Shown: positions 15,066 to 22,353, counted from the stretch's first letter. The stretch: DNA of 23,547 nt from PHAA01 sp964584415 (GCA_964584415.1 CAZOZX010000024.1:1-23547); one strand, 5' to 3'. Notes: generated from the letters alone by a model not told the origin. Numbers and translations: made by a program.

Positions 15066-15494
15066 ATGGCCGCCAAGTTCATGGTACCGCTGCGGGTCCG
15101 CAATTATCATATTGACTCATATGGGCATGTTAACAACGCCCAATATCTCATCCTGCTGGAAGAAGCCCGTACACAATTTATGGAGAACGCCGGTTGTCCC
15201 CTGGAAGGATTTATAGACCGGGGAGTTCACATCATTGTAACCGAGATAGATATAAAATATAAAAAACCAGCTGTAATGGGAGACCATTTAGAGATCTTTA
15301 TATGGCTGCCGATAATGAGACGAGCTAAACTAACCTTTCAGCAGGAAATCAGGCGAGCCGGGAGCGGAGAAATAATCGCTTCGGCAGCCGTATCATGCGG
15401 TTGGCTCGAAGGTGATCAAGTCATACCCATACCCCAGGATTTCCTGCAAATTATGCAGTCCTATTACATTCCCGATCAACCAAAACACGGGTAG
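15066..15494 (+). CDS. Acyl-CoA thioesterase, 4HBT/YbgC hotdog family
   Basis: A 142-residue single-hotdog thioesterase that hydrolyses acyl- or aroyl-CoA thioesters in the cytoplasm. The diagnostic segment YHIDSYGHVNNAQYLILLEEAR (D-x2-G-HVNN-x2-Y, Asp near 17 as the catalytic residue) opens the protein, followed by the long hotdog helix and the strands IIVTEIDIKYKKPAVMGDHLEI. The start ATG 15066 follows GAGGAGG at the right distance; an upstream in-frame ATG gives an N-terminal extension without a ribosome site. It is alone between divergent and convergent neighbours. In a fatty-acid-oxidising anaerobe it could release acids from CoA, but the chain-length preference is not readable. Confidence 0.88.
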   Translation: MAAKFMVPLRVRNYHIDSYGHVNNAQYLILLEEARTQFMENAGCPLEGFIDRGVHIIVTEIDIKYKKPAVMGDHLEIFIWLPIMRRAKLTFQQEIRRAGSGEIIASAAVSCGWLEGDQVIPIPQDFLQIMQSYYIPDQPKHG

Positions 15495-15540
15495 ACAGCA
15501 ACAGCAGCGAGAATCTGAACTTTATGCCGCCCGCTGCTTT

Positions 15541-15843
15541 CTATTTGTCGGTCTCGTCCAATTCCGCCTGCCTGACCTGACGGTCGGTGCTGATAAGGCG
15601 ATTTATATAGCCAGTAATTGATAATCCCTCTAAACGGGCTATGGTCTGGAGATAGTGAAATTCTTCCGGGGTAAAGGATACGTTGATCCGGCCACCTTCC
15701 TGCCCTTCCCGCATGTTCCCCTCTCTGGCTTTCCGGTCTGTTGCCAAGCTGCTCTTTGGTTCGGGACCACCTGTTTCTGCCTTTAGATCGGGGGAGGTAA
15801 TAAATCTCATTGCCGGATTGTCTTTAAAGCTCTTGCGGGCCAT
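15541..15843 (-). CDS. Ribbon-helix-helix partner of ParA
   Basis: 100 residues. The N-terminal half is polar, low in hydrophobic residues and likely disordered; the C-terminal half has the ribbon-helix-helix pattern: strand GRINVSF, then TPEEFHYLQTIARLEGLSITGYINRLI. This is the build of small centromere-binding or CopG/Arc-like proteins that accompany type Ib ParA ATPases. Its start overlaps the 3' end of parA by 20 bp, so the two are translated together. The disordered N-terminus of such partners often contacts ParA and stimulates ATP hydrolysis. It may also repress its own operon through repeats upstream of parA. Confidence 0.75.
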   Translation of the reverse strand: MARKSFKDNPAMRFITSPDLKAETGGPEPKSSLATDRKAREGNMREGQEGGRINVSFTPEEFHYLQTIARLEGLSITGYINRLISTDRQVRQAELDETDK

Positions 15844-16657
15844 TATCCTTGCTCCTCTCTAAAAACTCATTGGTAAAATCCCGGTAGTCCTGAGCTACCT
15901 TACTCTTTGGCGCATAACTGAGAAGATCCAGTCTTGAGGCCTGGGCTTCCTTCACGGCTATACCCTCACGTATGGGGGTCTTGTATAAAAAAGTCTCTAA
16001 TTGTCCGGCCGTCTCCTCAATCATGTCAGTCAAGTCCCGGCTCAGTACGCTTCTGGGATTGTGCCGGGTCAGCAAAATGCCTTTAACGGTTAGTTCAGGA
16101 TTGGTATATCTGTGGATGGCGTCAATGGTCTTAAATAGCTGCCATATCCCCTGGAGGCTGTATATATCAGCCTGGGCAGTTATTACTACACTGTCACTGG
16201 CGGTTAGGGCGTTAATGGTCAGAATACCAAGGCTGGGCGGGGTATCGATGATAATATAATCGAAGTCACCGCGCACCGATTTTAACGCTTCTTTTAACCT
16301 GTACTCTTTCCCGATAGAGGTAAGCTCCAGATCTAGTCCGCTTAACACCTCGGAGGCGGGAATTATTTCCCGGGTTGGCGGTTCTTCCGTACGAGCAGCG
16401 TTCTTGTTGGATAGTCTGGATTCAGATACGGTTATGCAGGCTATTACGTCGGCAGCTTTATGTTTCCCGGTTAAAATGTCGTACGATGTTTTAAGGCTTT
16501 TATCAGCTTGCACGGTGAATGTCAAATTAGCCTGGGGATCAATATCCACCATCAGTACGCGGTAACCTTTCATAGCTAAGACAGCTCCCATCGCATTCAC
16601 GGTAGTCGTCTTGCCAGTGCCGCCTTTTTGGGTAGCTACGGTTATAATTTCGCTCAT
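15824..16657 (-). CDS. parA: ParA/Soj-family partition ATPase
   Basis: 277-residue P-loop ATPase that binds DNA nonspecifically and moves or positions a DNA or protein cargo. Seen: deviant Walker A KGGTGKTTT (about 10-18) with the signature Lys, the A' motif LMVDIDPQANLT, and Walker B YIIIDTPPSLG. There is no N-terminal helix-turn-helix, so it is the short type Ib-like form. The partner is not a ParB but a ribbon-helix-helix protein in the overlapping downstream gene, as on plasmids and integrated elements. This is therefore probably not the chromosomal soj/spo0J pair. There are no transposase, integrase or replication genes nearby, so a plasmid origin is not shown. ATG 16657 has AAAGGGTG upstream. 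Confidence 0.9.
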   Translation of the reverse strand: MSEIITVATQKGGTGKTTTVNAMGAVLAMKGYRVLMVDIDPQANLTFTVQADKSLKTSYDILTGKHKAADVIACITVSESRLSNKNAARTEEPPTREIIPASEVLSGLDLELTSIGKEYRLKEALKSVRGDFDYIIIDTPPSLGILTINALTASDSVVITAQADIYSLQGIWQLFKTIDAIHRYTNPELTVKGILLTRHNPRSVLSRDLTDMIEETAGQLETFLYKTPIREGIAVKEAQASRLDLLSYAPKSKVAQDYRDFTNEFLERSKDNGPQEL

Positions 16658-16703
16658 GACTCACACCCTTTAATAATGATGGAAACTAACTTTTTACGGC
16701 TGT

Positions 16704-16747
16704 CTGTTCCACTGTTACCATTATATTGCTTTTTTCGACTCGTAAAC
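16704..16747 (-). promoter_or_regulatory. parA promoter and tandem 8-bp repeats
   Basis: Minus-strand TATAAT (16720-16725) with GTTTAC (16742-16747) 16 bp upstream. Directly downstream of the -10 box, the plus strand reads CTGTTCCA CTGTTACC (16704-16719), two head-to-tail octamers with six matching positions. Ribbon-helix-helix proteins bind such tandem short repeats, so this may be the operator or a minimal centromere. Confidence 0.4.
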
Positions 16748-16783
16748 AGCAATTCCTTTATGACGGGCTCCGATATGTTAAAT

Positions 16784-16822
16784 AAAAAGGTTCCCTTTCT
16801 GCTATAAGCAGATCAGGGAACC
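16784..16822 (-). terminator. Terminator of the ACT-like gene
   Basis: GGTTCCCT...AGGGAACC outer stem (8 bp), TT/TC internal mismatch, TCTGCT-ATA-AGCAGA inner stem (6 bp). On the minus strand it is followed by TTTTTATTT, just after the gene ending at 16851. Confidence 0.9.
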
Positions 16823-16850
16823 CTATGATCCCGACTCAACTCAAATGTTT

Positions 16851-17111
16851 TTAAAATTCAATAAATCTAGGTATTACACCTTCCACTTTCTCAAGATCAT
16901 CATACATGGCCTGGATCTCATCCTTGTCGCCGCACATCTGCAGTATCAGCAGACCGTCCATGGAACAATTGTCTTCATTCGTTTCATGGAATCCTACTCT
17001 GGTTCTGATATTGCATCCATAGTGGGTAAGAATCTCCTGTACATGCGGGGCATGAGCGGGTCTCTCATTGATTTTTATAGCCAATAAACTTCCCAAATTA
17101 CTCAAATCCAC
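16851..17111 (-). CDS. Small ACT-like/TM1266-like protein
   Basis: About 80-86 residues with a ferredoxin-like beta-alpha-beta pattern: LLAIKINERPAHAPHVQEILTHYGCNI, then RTRVGFHE, a Cys-containing turn (NCSMDG), LLILQMCGDKDEIQAMYDDL and the final VEGVIPRFIEF. This resembles the small ACT/NikR-C-like proteins sometimes annotated as iron-only hydrogenase system regulators, but it lacks a DNA-binding part and no hydrogenase is near. Cys33, Cys49 and His42 could bind a metal; that is speculation. The start is uncertain: GTG 17111 has little upstream, while TTG 17096 has AAAGGTGG ten bases before it and would begin at GSLLAIKI, like relatives. It is divergent from the riboswitch operon. Confidence 0.7.
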   Translation of the reverse strand: MDLSNLGSLLAIKINERPAHAPHVQEILTHYGCNIRTRVGFHETNEDNCSMDGLLILQMCGDKDEIQAMYDDLEKVEGVIPRFIEF

Positions 17112-17182
17112 CTTTCATTAATGAATCTTTATTATTATCGACTAAAAATAATCAAAAATTTAAGAATATTTTGGAAAAAGCC

Positions 17183-17211
17183 TTGACATAATCTGGATAG
17201 GATATTATTAT
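17183..17211 (+). promoter_or_regulatory. Consensus promoter of the c-di-GMP riboswitch operon
   Basis: Perfect TTGACA (17183-17188), 17-bp spacer, TATTAT (17206-17211). Transcription should begin near 17218, just before the aptamer. Confidence 0.85.
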
Positions 17212-17227
17212 CTAATGTAACTCTTGA

Positions 17228-17306
17228 AAAAGGCAAACTCGTCGAAAGGCGGGGACGCAAAGCCATGGGTCTAAGGCCGAAAGGTTATGACTGCCAGGTT
17301 GCCGGG
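17228..17306 (+). promoter_or_regulatory. Cyclic di-GMP-I (GEMM) riboswitch aptamer
   Basis: Carries the conserved GEMM-I landmarks in order: GGCAAAC at 17232-17238, a GAAA tetraloop, GGGGACGCAAAGCC, then a second hairpin with GGTCTAAGG and a GAAA loop (tetraloop-type contact), and the closing GACTGCCAGGTTGCC at 17289-17303. The P1 helix pairs GGCAA (17232-17236) with TTGCC (17299-17303). It sits between a strong promoter and an intrinsic terminator ahead of three genes, so it should make their transcription depend on cellular c-di-GMP. Confidence 0.93.
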
Positions 17307-17328
17307 ACGATATAGGAGACGATATCAG

Positions 17329-17362
17329 CCTGTAGTGCAACTTGCGCACTGCAGGTTTTTTT
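17329..17362 (+). terminator. Riboswitch expression-platform terminator
   Basis: CCTGTAGTGC (17329-17338), seven-base loop, GCACTGCAGG (17346-17355): ten pairs with one T-G wobble, then seven T. The 5' arm base CCTG and the AG before it can instead pair with CAGGTT (17295-17300), which belongs to the 3' strand of the aptamer. Bound ligand should therefore favour the terminator (an OFF switch). Confidence 0.85.
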
Positions 17363-17432
17363 CTGCACCTTTTTCAGAGTTTACATAGATTCCGCGGTGA
17401 CAATTCTTGTATTTATGAAAAGGAGTGAATTT

Positions 17433-17897
17433 ATGGGTATTCAACTGTTCGGCAACTCGCCCAAGGAAGCGGCTCTCGAACCATCTGGAAGTGAGTCTGA
17501 AAACAAATTAACAGTCGAAACCTTACAAGCGGAGATCATAAACGCACGCAAAAAACTCCAATACGCCGAAGCTCAAATGATGGAACTGCAAAAAAAGCTG
17601 GAAAACTACATCAGCCAAGAACGCCAAATAGCAGAAGTGATGATAACAGCGCAAATAAGTGCACAAAAGACTGAGGCCCAGGCTCGGGCCCGGGCAGAAG
17701 TTCTGATGCAGGAAACGGAAGAGCAATTAAGACTCAAACACCAGGAACTTGAGCTCCTGCAAATGAAATCTCGGGCATTTAAGGACGATGTAATCGACCG
17801 TCTGGACCAATACAAACTGTCCCTGGAAAAGATTATGGATACAGGCGAAGAGACCACTTTCACTGTGATAAACAGAAGCCAAAAAATGATTGGTTAA
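17433..17897 (+). CDS. DivIVA-like coiled-coil protein under c-di-GMP control
   Basis: 154 residues. A short polar N-terminus (IQLFGNSPKEAALE) is followed by an almost unbroken coiled coil from about residue 27 to 140, rich in Glu, Gln, Ala and Lys, with the stretch QERQIAEVMITAQISAQKTEAQARARAEVLMQETEEQL that resembles the C-terminal coiled coil of DivIVA/GpsB-type scaffolds. The N-terminal membrane-curvature domain of DivIVA is not recognisable, so it is a relative at best. No signal peptide or membrane helix. First gene after the riboswitch; start ATG 17433 has AAGGAG nine bases upstream. A cytoplasmic filament or scaffold that the next two proteins bind is a fair inference. Function unknown. 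Confidence 0.78.
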   Translation: MGIQLFGNSPKEAALEPSGSESENKLTVETLQAEIINARKKLQYAEAQMMELQKKLENYISQERQIAEVMITAQISAQKTEAQARARAEVLMQETEEQLRLKHQELELLQMKSRAFKDDVIDRLDQYKLSLEKIMDTGEETTFTVINRSQKMIG

Positions 17898-17929
17898 GCA
17901 GCGAAATAAAATATAAAGGGGTAAGTGAC

Positions 17930-19321
17930 ATGGGAACTACCTATGCTGCCACTAAAAACTCGGAGGCAGAAGCGTTAATAAGTACGATGTCGTCCGAATT
18001 ACAAGGATTAATGGCCGAAGTTGATTCAGTAACCAAAAAGTCAGCCGACTTACAGCAGCAAATCTTATTCTTTGAAGATCGGCAAAAATATATAAACGCC
18101 GCTCTGGAAGAGAGCCAAAAAATAGCCGGTGATATCAACAGCCGGGCTGACCGGCGGATCAAATCGATTCAAGCCTATGCTGACGGTATCGTATCACCCC
18201 AACAGCAGGAAATAACGGAGCTGGATATGGAGATAGCCGCAATTGATCGGGAGCTGGGTTCCAGAGCCATGGCTGAACCGTCCCTGCCGCCTGATTTGAT
18301 CATACCAGAGCTTGATTCCGATTGCTTCATCCCGGACAAAATCATTCAACTGTCCGATTATATGGAGTTGCCAACCTTATCTGCAATGTCTACGCCGGAT
18401 GAAGATGGTACGACGGAATACGAGTCTCTGCAACCTCAGTCAATTTACGAAAGCAGCATTGAATCAACGACGGAGGCTGCACTGTCTGTCTCTGAATTTA
18501 CCGACATTGAAAACGAACCGGCTGCAAATGCGGAATTTTGTGAGCAAGCAGCAGCTGAATCCGTGCTATCAGAAAAACAGGATTGGGCATCTGAGGTGAT
18601 ACCATTCTCTGATTTGCTTTCATTGACTGGCAACACCGAATCTTCTGCGGTAACAGAAGCGGTTTGGCCGAAAACGGAAGAATCTCCACTGGACCTTGAT
18701 CAGCTGCCGATGGAAGAATGCATTTCTCAAAATCCCTCTTCCACTCCCTTGATAGAGACCGAAACGGCGGTAGAAATTCGGGCCGTTACTGAAGAGCAAA
18801 AGCCTCAAGTAATGGAAGTTCCTAATATTATGTATTTGGAGACGCCAGTTAATGCCTGGCATGAGCATTCCAGCAAAACCTGGGACCATCAGAACCATAA
18901 TCACAATTGGCTGATAAAGCTAAAGGTTGAAGTACCGGAAGACAGTCCGCATATAATTCAAGCCAAAGTCTTAGCAGCTGTACAATCAACTCTATCCCGA
19001 TATGAAGATGTTCTGCTAAATGACGTTTTTCCTTTTAATCTGATTGATCCCAGCGATGAAAATGTAGCCAGCTATTTCTTTAATTGCCTGGAAGACACAG
19101 TGATGATGAAAGACCTGCGTTTACTGGAAATAGGCTTGTGGGAAGATGAAATCCTCTTTATGAGTGTCACAGAACGTCATGCCGAACTGGATGAGATGCT
19201 TAAGGGCGACGATATTATAGAACGCATGCGGGCTAACCTTCTCGCCAAATCACAGGGAGGCGAGGTCCCGGCCGATAATGTCGGAAAGAAAAAGCGCAGT
19301 CTTTTCGGCAGGTGGCGTTAG
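17930..19321 (+). CDS. Coiled-coil protein with acidic linker and C-terminal QueD/PTPS-like T-fold domain
   Basis: 463 residues in three parts. Residues 1-112: coiled coil. Residues 113-300: acidic, Ser/Thr/Glu-rich, low-complexity linker. Residues 300-435: a domain I align to the 6-pyruvoyl/6-carboxytetrahydropterin synthase fold: first strand MYLETPVNAWHEH, HNHNWLIKLKVEV (HxH at 323-325, where QueD has HGH), YEDVLLNDVFPFN...DPSDENVASYF (QueD: YERLDHHYLND...NPTSEVLAKW), and IGLWEDE with Glu405 at the usual late-Glu site. The catalytic Cys before HxH and the LDH Asp-His are missing, the latter through a gap of about four residues. It is therefore probably not an enzyme. The tail is basic (GKKKRSLFGRWR). 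Second gene of the riboswitch operon, with AAAGGGG before ATG 17930. Confidence 0.8.
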   Translation: MGTTYAATKNSEAEALISTMSSELQGLMAEVDSVTKKSADLQQQILFFEDRQKYINAALEESQKIAGDINSRADRRIKSIQAYADGIVSPQQQEITELDMEIAAIDRELGSRAMAEPSLPPDLIIPELDSDCFIPDKIIQLSDYMELPTLSAMSTPDEDGTTEYESLQPQSIYESSIESTTEAALSVSEFTDIENEPAANAEFCEQAAAESVLSEKQDWASEVIPFSDLLSLTGNTESSAVTEAVWPKTEESPLDLDQLPMEECISQNPSSTPLIETETAVEIRAVTEEQKPQVMEVPNIMYLETPVNAWHEHSSKTWDHQNHNHNWLIKLKVEVPEDSPHIIQAKVLAAVQSTLSRYEDVLLNDVFPFNLIDPSDENVASYFFNCLEDTVMMKDLRLLEIGLWEDEILFMSVTERHAELDEMLKGDDIIERMRANLLAKSQGGEVPADNVGKKKRSLFGRWR

Positions 19322-19377
19322 CTACCTGTCTCCAGATGGCAGGCAGACTGATGCCTGCGGTTAAGGAGAAATTGTAA

Positions 19378-19872
19378 ATGGTTTTGGAAGTCTTATTTGA
19401 GTATCAACACCACCAAAAGTATAATGAGGGCGCGATACCAGTTCACCGGCATCGCTGGTGTATTAATTTGGAGGTTGAAGAGACAGCTGGCCATCTGCGT
19501 TTGGTCGGGAGCAGTTTATTAGCTTCAGTTAATGATGTCTTAGCCCCCTACCGAGATGTAGTTTTGAACGACGTTTTCCCCTTTAACCAAGTAAGGCCTA
19601 CCCACGAGAACATTGCCAAATACCTTTTCAATATCCTGGATGATACCCTTATAGCTGTTCAGCACTGCCTGAAAGGAATCAGTATCTCAGAGGACTTTGA
19701 ATTGATTAATTATTTGGATCACCGCAGCCCCGATTTTGACCAACTGCTAACAACTGCACGCATATCTTTAGCTGAACAGTCTACCCACCAGCGTCCAAAA
19801 ACCATTGAATCCAGAACTGGATCCAAGCCGAAACGGGCCAGCTTGGCAGTCGGAATAACCAACATGATGTAA
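19378..19872 (+). CDS. Stand-alone QueD/PTPS-like T-fold protein
   Basis: 164 residues, paralogous to the C-terminal domain of the preceding protein. Shared landmarks: opening strand LEVLFEYQHH, HRHRWCINLEVE (HxH at 23-25), YRDVVLNDVFPFN...RPTHENIAKYLFN (identical LNDVFPFN block) and ISISEDFE with Glu105. As in its neighbour the Cys and Asp-His of pterin synthases are absent, while His11/12, His23 and His25 could still bind zinc. After residue 130 comes a basic, Ser/Thr/Lys-rich tail. ATG 19378 has AAGGAG upstream. Third and last gene of the unit; a terminator follows. T-fold proteins form rings of several subunits, so this protein may assemble with the T-fold domain of the second gene. Confidence 0.78.
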   Translation: MVLEVLFEYQHHQKYNEGAIPVHRHRWCINLEVEETAGHLRLVGSSLLASVNDVLAPYRDVVLNDVFPFNQVRPTHENIAKYLFNILDDTLIAVQHCLKGISISEDFELINYLDHRSPDFDQLLTTARISLAEQSTHQRPKTIESRTGSKPKRASLAVGITNMM

Positions 19873-19937
19873 CCAAATAACAAATACCAGATATTCGAAT
19901 CCAAATCCGCTTCCTAAGCCAAATCAATATTTGAAAA

Positions 19938-19972
19938 ACCCGTAGTCACCCCCTTGGCTGCGGGTCTTTCGC
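19938..19972 (+). terminator. Terminator of the c-di-GMP operon
   Basis: ACCCGTAG (19938-19945) pairs with CTGCGGGT (19958-19965) with one T-G wobble, followed by a short T-rich tail (CTTTCG). The weak tail makes it moderate. Confidence 0.6.
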
Positions 19973-20002
19973 TGTTATGATCTTTTTTAATTGTCGCAGG
20001 TA

Positions 20003-20042
20003 ATAAAAAGGGCCTGGATCCATTATTTATGAATCCAAGCCC
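20003..20042 (-). terminator. Terminator of the PurF-paralog gene
   Basis: On the minus strand GGGC-TT-GGAT...ATCC-AG-GCCC forms a two-part stem (20010-20042), followed by TTTTTATTA. Confidence 0.85.
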
Positions 20043-20063
20043 ATAGTGAACCTTTATCTGCTG

Positions 20064-21464
20064 TTATTCTTTACCGTTCCAGCAATAAGTGCAGATTTTA
20101 TCCTTGTCGATTCCTATTGCATCAAGCATGTCGTTCAGGTTTTGGTATTTCAAACCAGAAAAGTTAAGTAATTTTTTAATTTGCCCCACCAGACAGTTGT
20201 ACTTCTCGTTAGCTGGATCACAATATTCGTACAGCGACTCGGGTTCCTTCCCCTCCAGATCAATAATCGCCCGGCGGGCGATGAGATCCAGGTCGGAGCG
20301 GGAGGTTGAGAAATTCAAATATTTACAGCCAAATACCAGCGGGGGACAAGCCGAGCGGATATGCACCTCACGCGCCTTACACCGGTATAACAAGTCTACC
20401 GTTTCTCTCAGCTGAGTGCCGCGGACAATAGAATCGTCGCAGAAAAGAAGGCGTTTATCAGCGACCAATTCGGGAACCGGCATCAGTTTCATTTTAGCCA
20501 CCAGATTTCGGATATTCTGGTCCTGGGGCATGAAACTCCTGGCCCAGGTTGGTGTGTACTTAATAAATGGGCGTCCATAAGGTACTCCGGATTGATTCGA
20601 GTAACCGATGGCATGTCCCACCCCGGAGTCAGGTATACCGGCCACCAGGTCGACTTCTACATCATCGTTTTTAGCAATTGCGGCGCCATTGCGATAACGC
20701 ATAAGTTCAACATTCATTCCCTCGTAGGTTGAAGAGGGATAGCCATAATAGACCCACAAGAAAGCACACACTTTCATTTCGTCTCTTGGGGGAGCAATTT
20801 TCTCCAGACCATCGGGGCTTAATAAAACTATCTCACCGGGGCCAAGTTCATACTTGAAAGTATAACCCAGGTTGGTAAAGGTACAGGACTCAAAGGTAAC
20901 CGCCAAAGCGCCATCCTTTTCACCCACAATCAAAGGTGTCCGCCCCAACCTGTCCCGGGAAGCATAAATCCCCTTGGGAGTTAACAGCATTATGGAGCAT
21001 GAACCTTCAATCAGATCCTGGGCTCTCAGCAGACCATCCTTGATGGAATTTTCCTGGTCTATAATCAACGACACCAGTTCAGTCGGATTTATATCACCAC
21101 GGCTGGTCTCAAGAAAATGCATATTACGCTGGGAAAAAGCCAGTTCAGTCAGTTCCTTTATATTGTTGATCCTCCCCACCGTGCAAATGGCATACTGCCC
21201 CAGGTGAGAACGTACCGTCAAAGGCTGCGGTTCAATATCGCTAATACATCCAATCCCCATATTGCCGCTTAATTTAGGCAATTCGGAATCGAATTTGGCC
21301 CGGAATTGAGTATTCTCAATATTATGAATAGAGCTTTTGAATCCGCTCCCGCTCCAAATCGCCATGCCACCCCGGCTAGTCCCCAGGTGGGAATGATAAT
21401 CTGTACCAAAATATACATCCATGACGCAATCGTCCTTGGATACAACTCCGAAGAATCCACTCAA
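20064..21464 (-). CDS. PurF-like amidophosphoribosyltransferase paralog with Ser at the nucleophile position
   Basis: About 466 residues with the fold of glutamine PRPP amidotransferase. The start is TTG 21464, nine bases after AGGGAG, giving (M)SGFFGVV; a longer reading to 21539 has no ribosome site. After Met removal the first residue is Ser, where PurF has the catalytic Cys of CGVFGI. The NG of the oxyanion site (NGNL-N in PurF) reads VGRINN, so the glutaminase is probably altered or dead. The phosphoribosyltransferase part is intact: LLFCDDSIVRGTQLRETV is the PRPP loop. VCAFLWVYYGYPSS and the C-terminal CTYCWNGK keep the Cys that bind the 4Fe-4S cluster in Bacillus PurF. I recall similar paralogs in Clostridia. 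No other pur gene is near. It may make phosphoribosylamine from ammonia or use another amine; this is open. Confidence 0.85.
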   Translation of the reverse strand: MSGFFGVVSKDDCVMDVYFGTDYHSHLGTSRGGMAIWSGSGFKSSIHNIENTQFRAKFDSELPKLSGNMGIGCISDIEPQPLTVRSHLGQYAICTVGRINNIKELTELAFSQRNMHFLETSRGDINPTELVSLIIDQENSIKDGLLRAQDLIEGSCSIMLLTPKGIYASRDRLGRTPLIVGEKDGALAVTFESCTFTNLGYTFKYELGPGEIVLLSPDGLEKIAPPRDEMKVCAFLWVYYGYPSSTYEGMNVELMRYRNGAAIAKNDDVEVDLVAGIPDSGVGHAIGYSNQSGVPYGRPFIKYTPTWARSFMPQDQNIRNLVAKMKLMPVPELVADKRLLFCDDSIVRGTQLRETVDLLYRCKAREVHIRSACPPLVFGCKYLNFSTSRSDLDLIARRAIIDLEGKEPESLYEYCDPANEKYNCLVGQIKKLLNFSGLKYQNLNDMLDAIGIDKDKICTYCWNGKE

Positions 21465-21691
21465 TGCAATTCTCTCCCTACTTAGATTTATAATTTCGAC
21501 AGTATTCTTGCTGCAATTATAATGATACATCAATGTCAAAATGTTTTGTTGTATTCATAGCACAAATATGATGGATACTTGATACCTTTTCCTGCATCCA
21601 TTCCAGTATAACTGGAAATGAATACAGTACTTAGAGGAAAACACCATACTGAAGCGAATTACCCCGCCATTTCAGTCAGCCAACAATAACA

Positions 21692-21726
21692 ATAAAAAAG
21701 ATTCCTATGACCCGATCAGGAATCTT
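21692..21726 (-). terminator. Terminator of the YbaK-family gene
   Basis: AAGATTCCT (21698-21706), eleven-base loop, AGGAATCTT (21718-21726); on the minus strand it runs into a T-rich tail (TTTTTTATTG). Confidence 0.88.
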
Positions 21727-21776
21727 CTTTGTTTATTCATCTAACAATCCACTTTGAGATAAGATGAAGCTCTTGA

Positions 21777-22268
21777 TCACCCACAGGCCTTCTGTTCCAT
21801 CTGCCAGTTTCTGCAGACATCCACCCATTTAGCACTGTTTGAGTATTGTTCGAGTTCGGGCAAATTAAGCTCAATAGCGGAATTGTCACTCCCGCAAGCC
21901 GGATAGACGGTTTGAAATCTTTTTAAGGAAATATCAAGATAAACCGGTAAATCTAATTTTAAACCGAAGGGACAAACGCCGCCCACCTCATGCCCGGTAT
22001 ATTCATATACTTCATCTGGCTTCAACATTTTTGCCTTTAATCCAAATTCGGCCTTAAATTTGGCACTGTCAATCTTCGCATCCCCGGCTGCAACTACCAG
22101 CAACGCAGTTTCTTTATCTTTAAAGGAAATGGTTTTGGCTATCCGGGCTGGTTCGATATTTAAAGCTTTAGAAGCCAGTTCCACCGTAGCACTGGAAATA
22201 TCGAACTCCAAAATATCCCGTTGCCTTCCCCATTTCCCGAAATAATCGCGAACTCTGTCAATTGCCAT
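21777..22268 (-). CDS. YbaK/EbsC-family aminoacyl-tRNA deacylase
   Basis: 163-residue trans-editing enzyme that clears mischarged tRNA (Cys-tRNAPro or Ala-tRNAPro type) in the cytoplasm. Seen: a short N-terminal helix, then RIAKTISFKDKETALLVVAAGDAKID with the conserved Lys in AKTI, and the diagnostic HEVGGVCPFGL loop, followed by VYLDISL and the end motif in which family members carry ACGSDNSAIELN (seen here as YPACGSDNSAIELNLPEL). Which amino acid it removes cannot be decided. ATG 22268 has GGAGG about eight bases upstream. It is alone, with its own terminator. Confidence 0.92.
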   Translation of the reverse strand: MAIDRVRDYFGKWGRQRDILEFDISSATVELASKALNIEPARIAKTISFKDKETALLVVAAGDAKIDSAKFKAEFGLKAKMLKPDEVYEYTGHEVGGVCPFGLKLDLPVYLDISLKRFQTVYPACGSDNSAIELNLPELEQYSNSAKWVDVCRNWQMEQKACG

Positions 22269-22353
22269 TTTCCTAACCTCCAGTTAAACTATGTAATTGT
22301 GACAGGCAAATTTACTTAGGCCAATAATCCCCCATACCCTCTGCGGCTATGGC

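Noticed and set aside
15824..16657. Chromosomal soj/spo0J partition pair
   Set aside because: The partner is a 100-residue ribbon-helix-helix protein, not ParB, and no parS palindrome or replication-origin gene is nearby.
17433..17897. Plain DivIVA assignment
   Set aside because: Only the coiled-coil part resembles it; the conserved N-terminal domain of DivIVA is not recognisable.
19378..19872. Functional queuosine-pathway QueD
   Set aside because: The catalytic Cys and Asp-His are missing, no queC, queE or queF is near, and the gene sits in a c-di-GMP-controlled operon.
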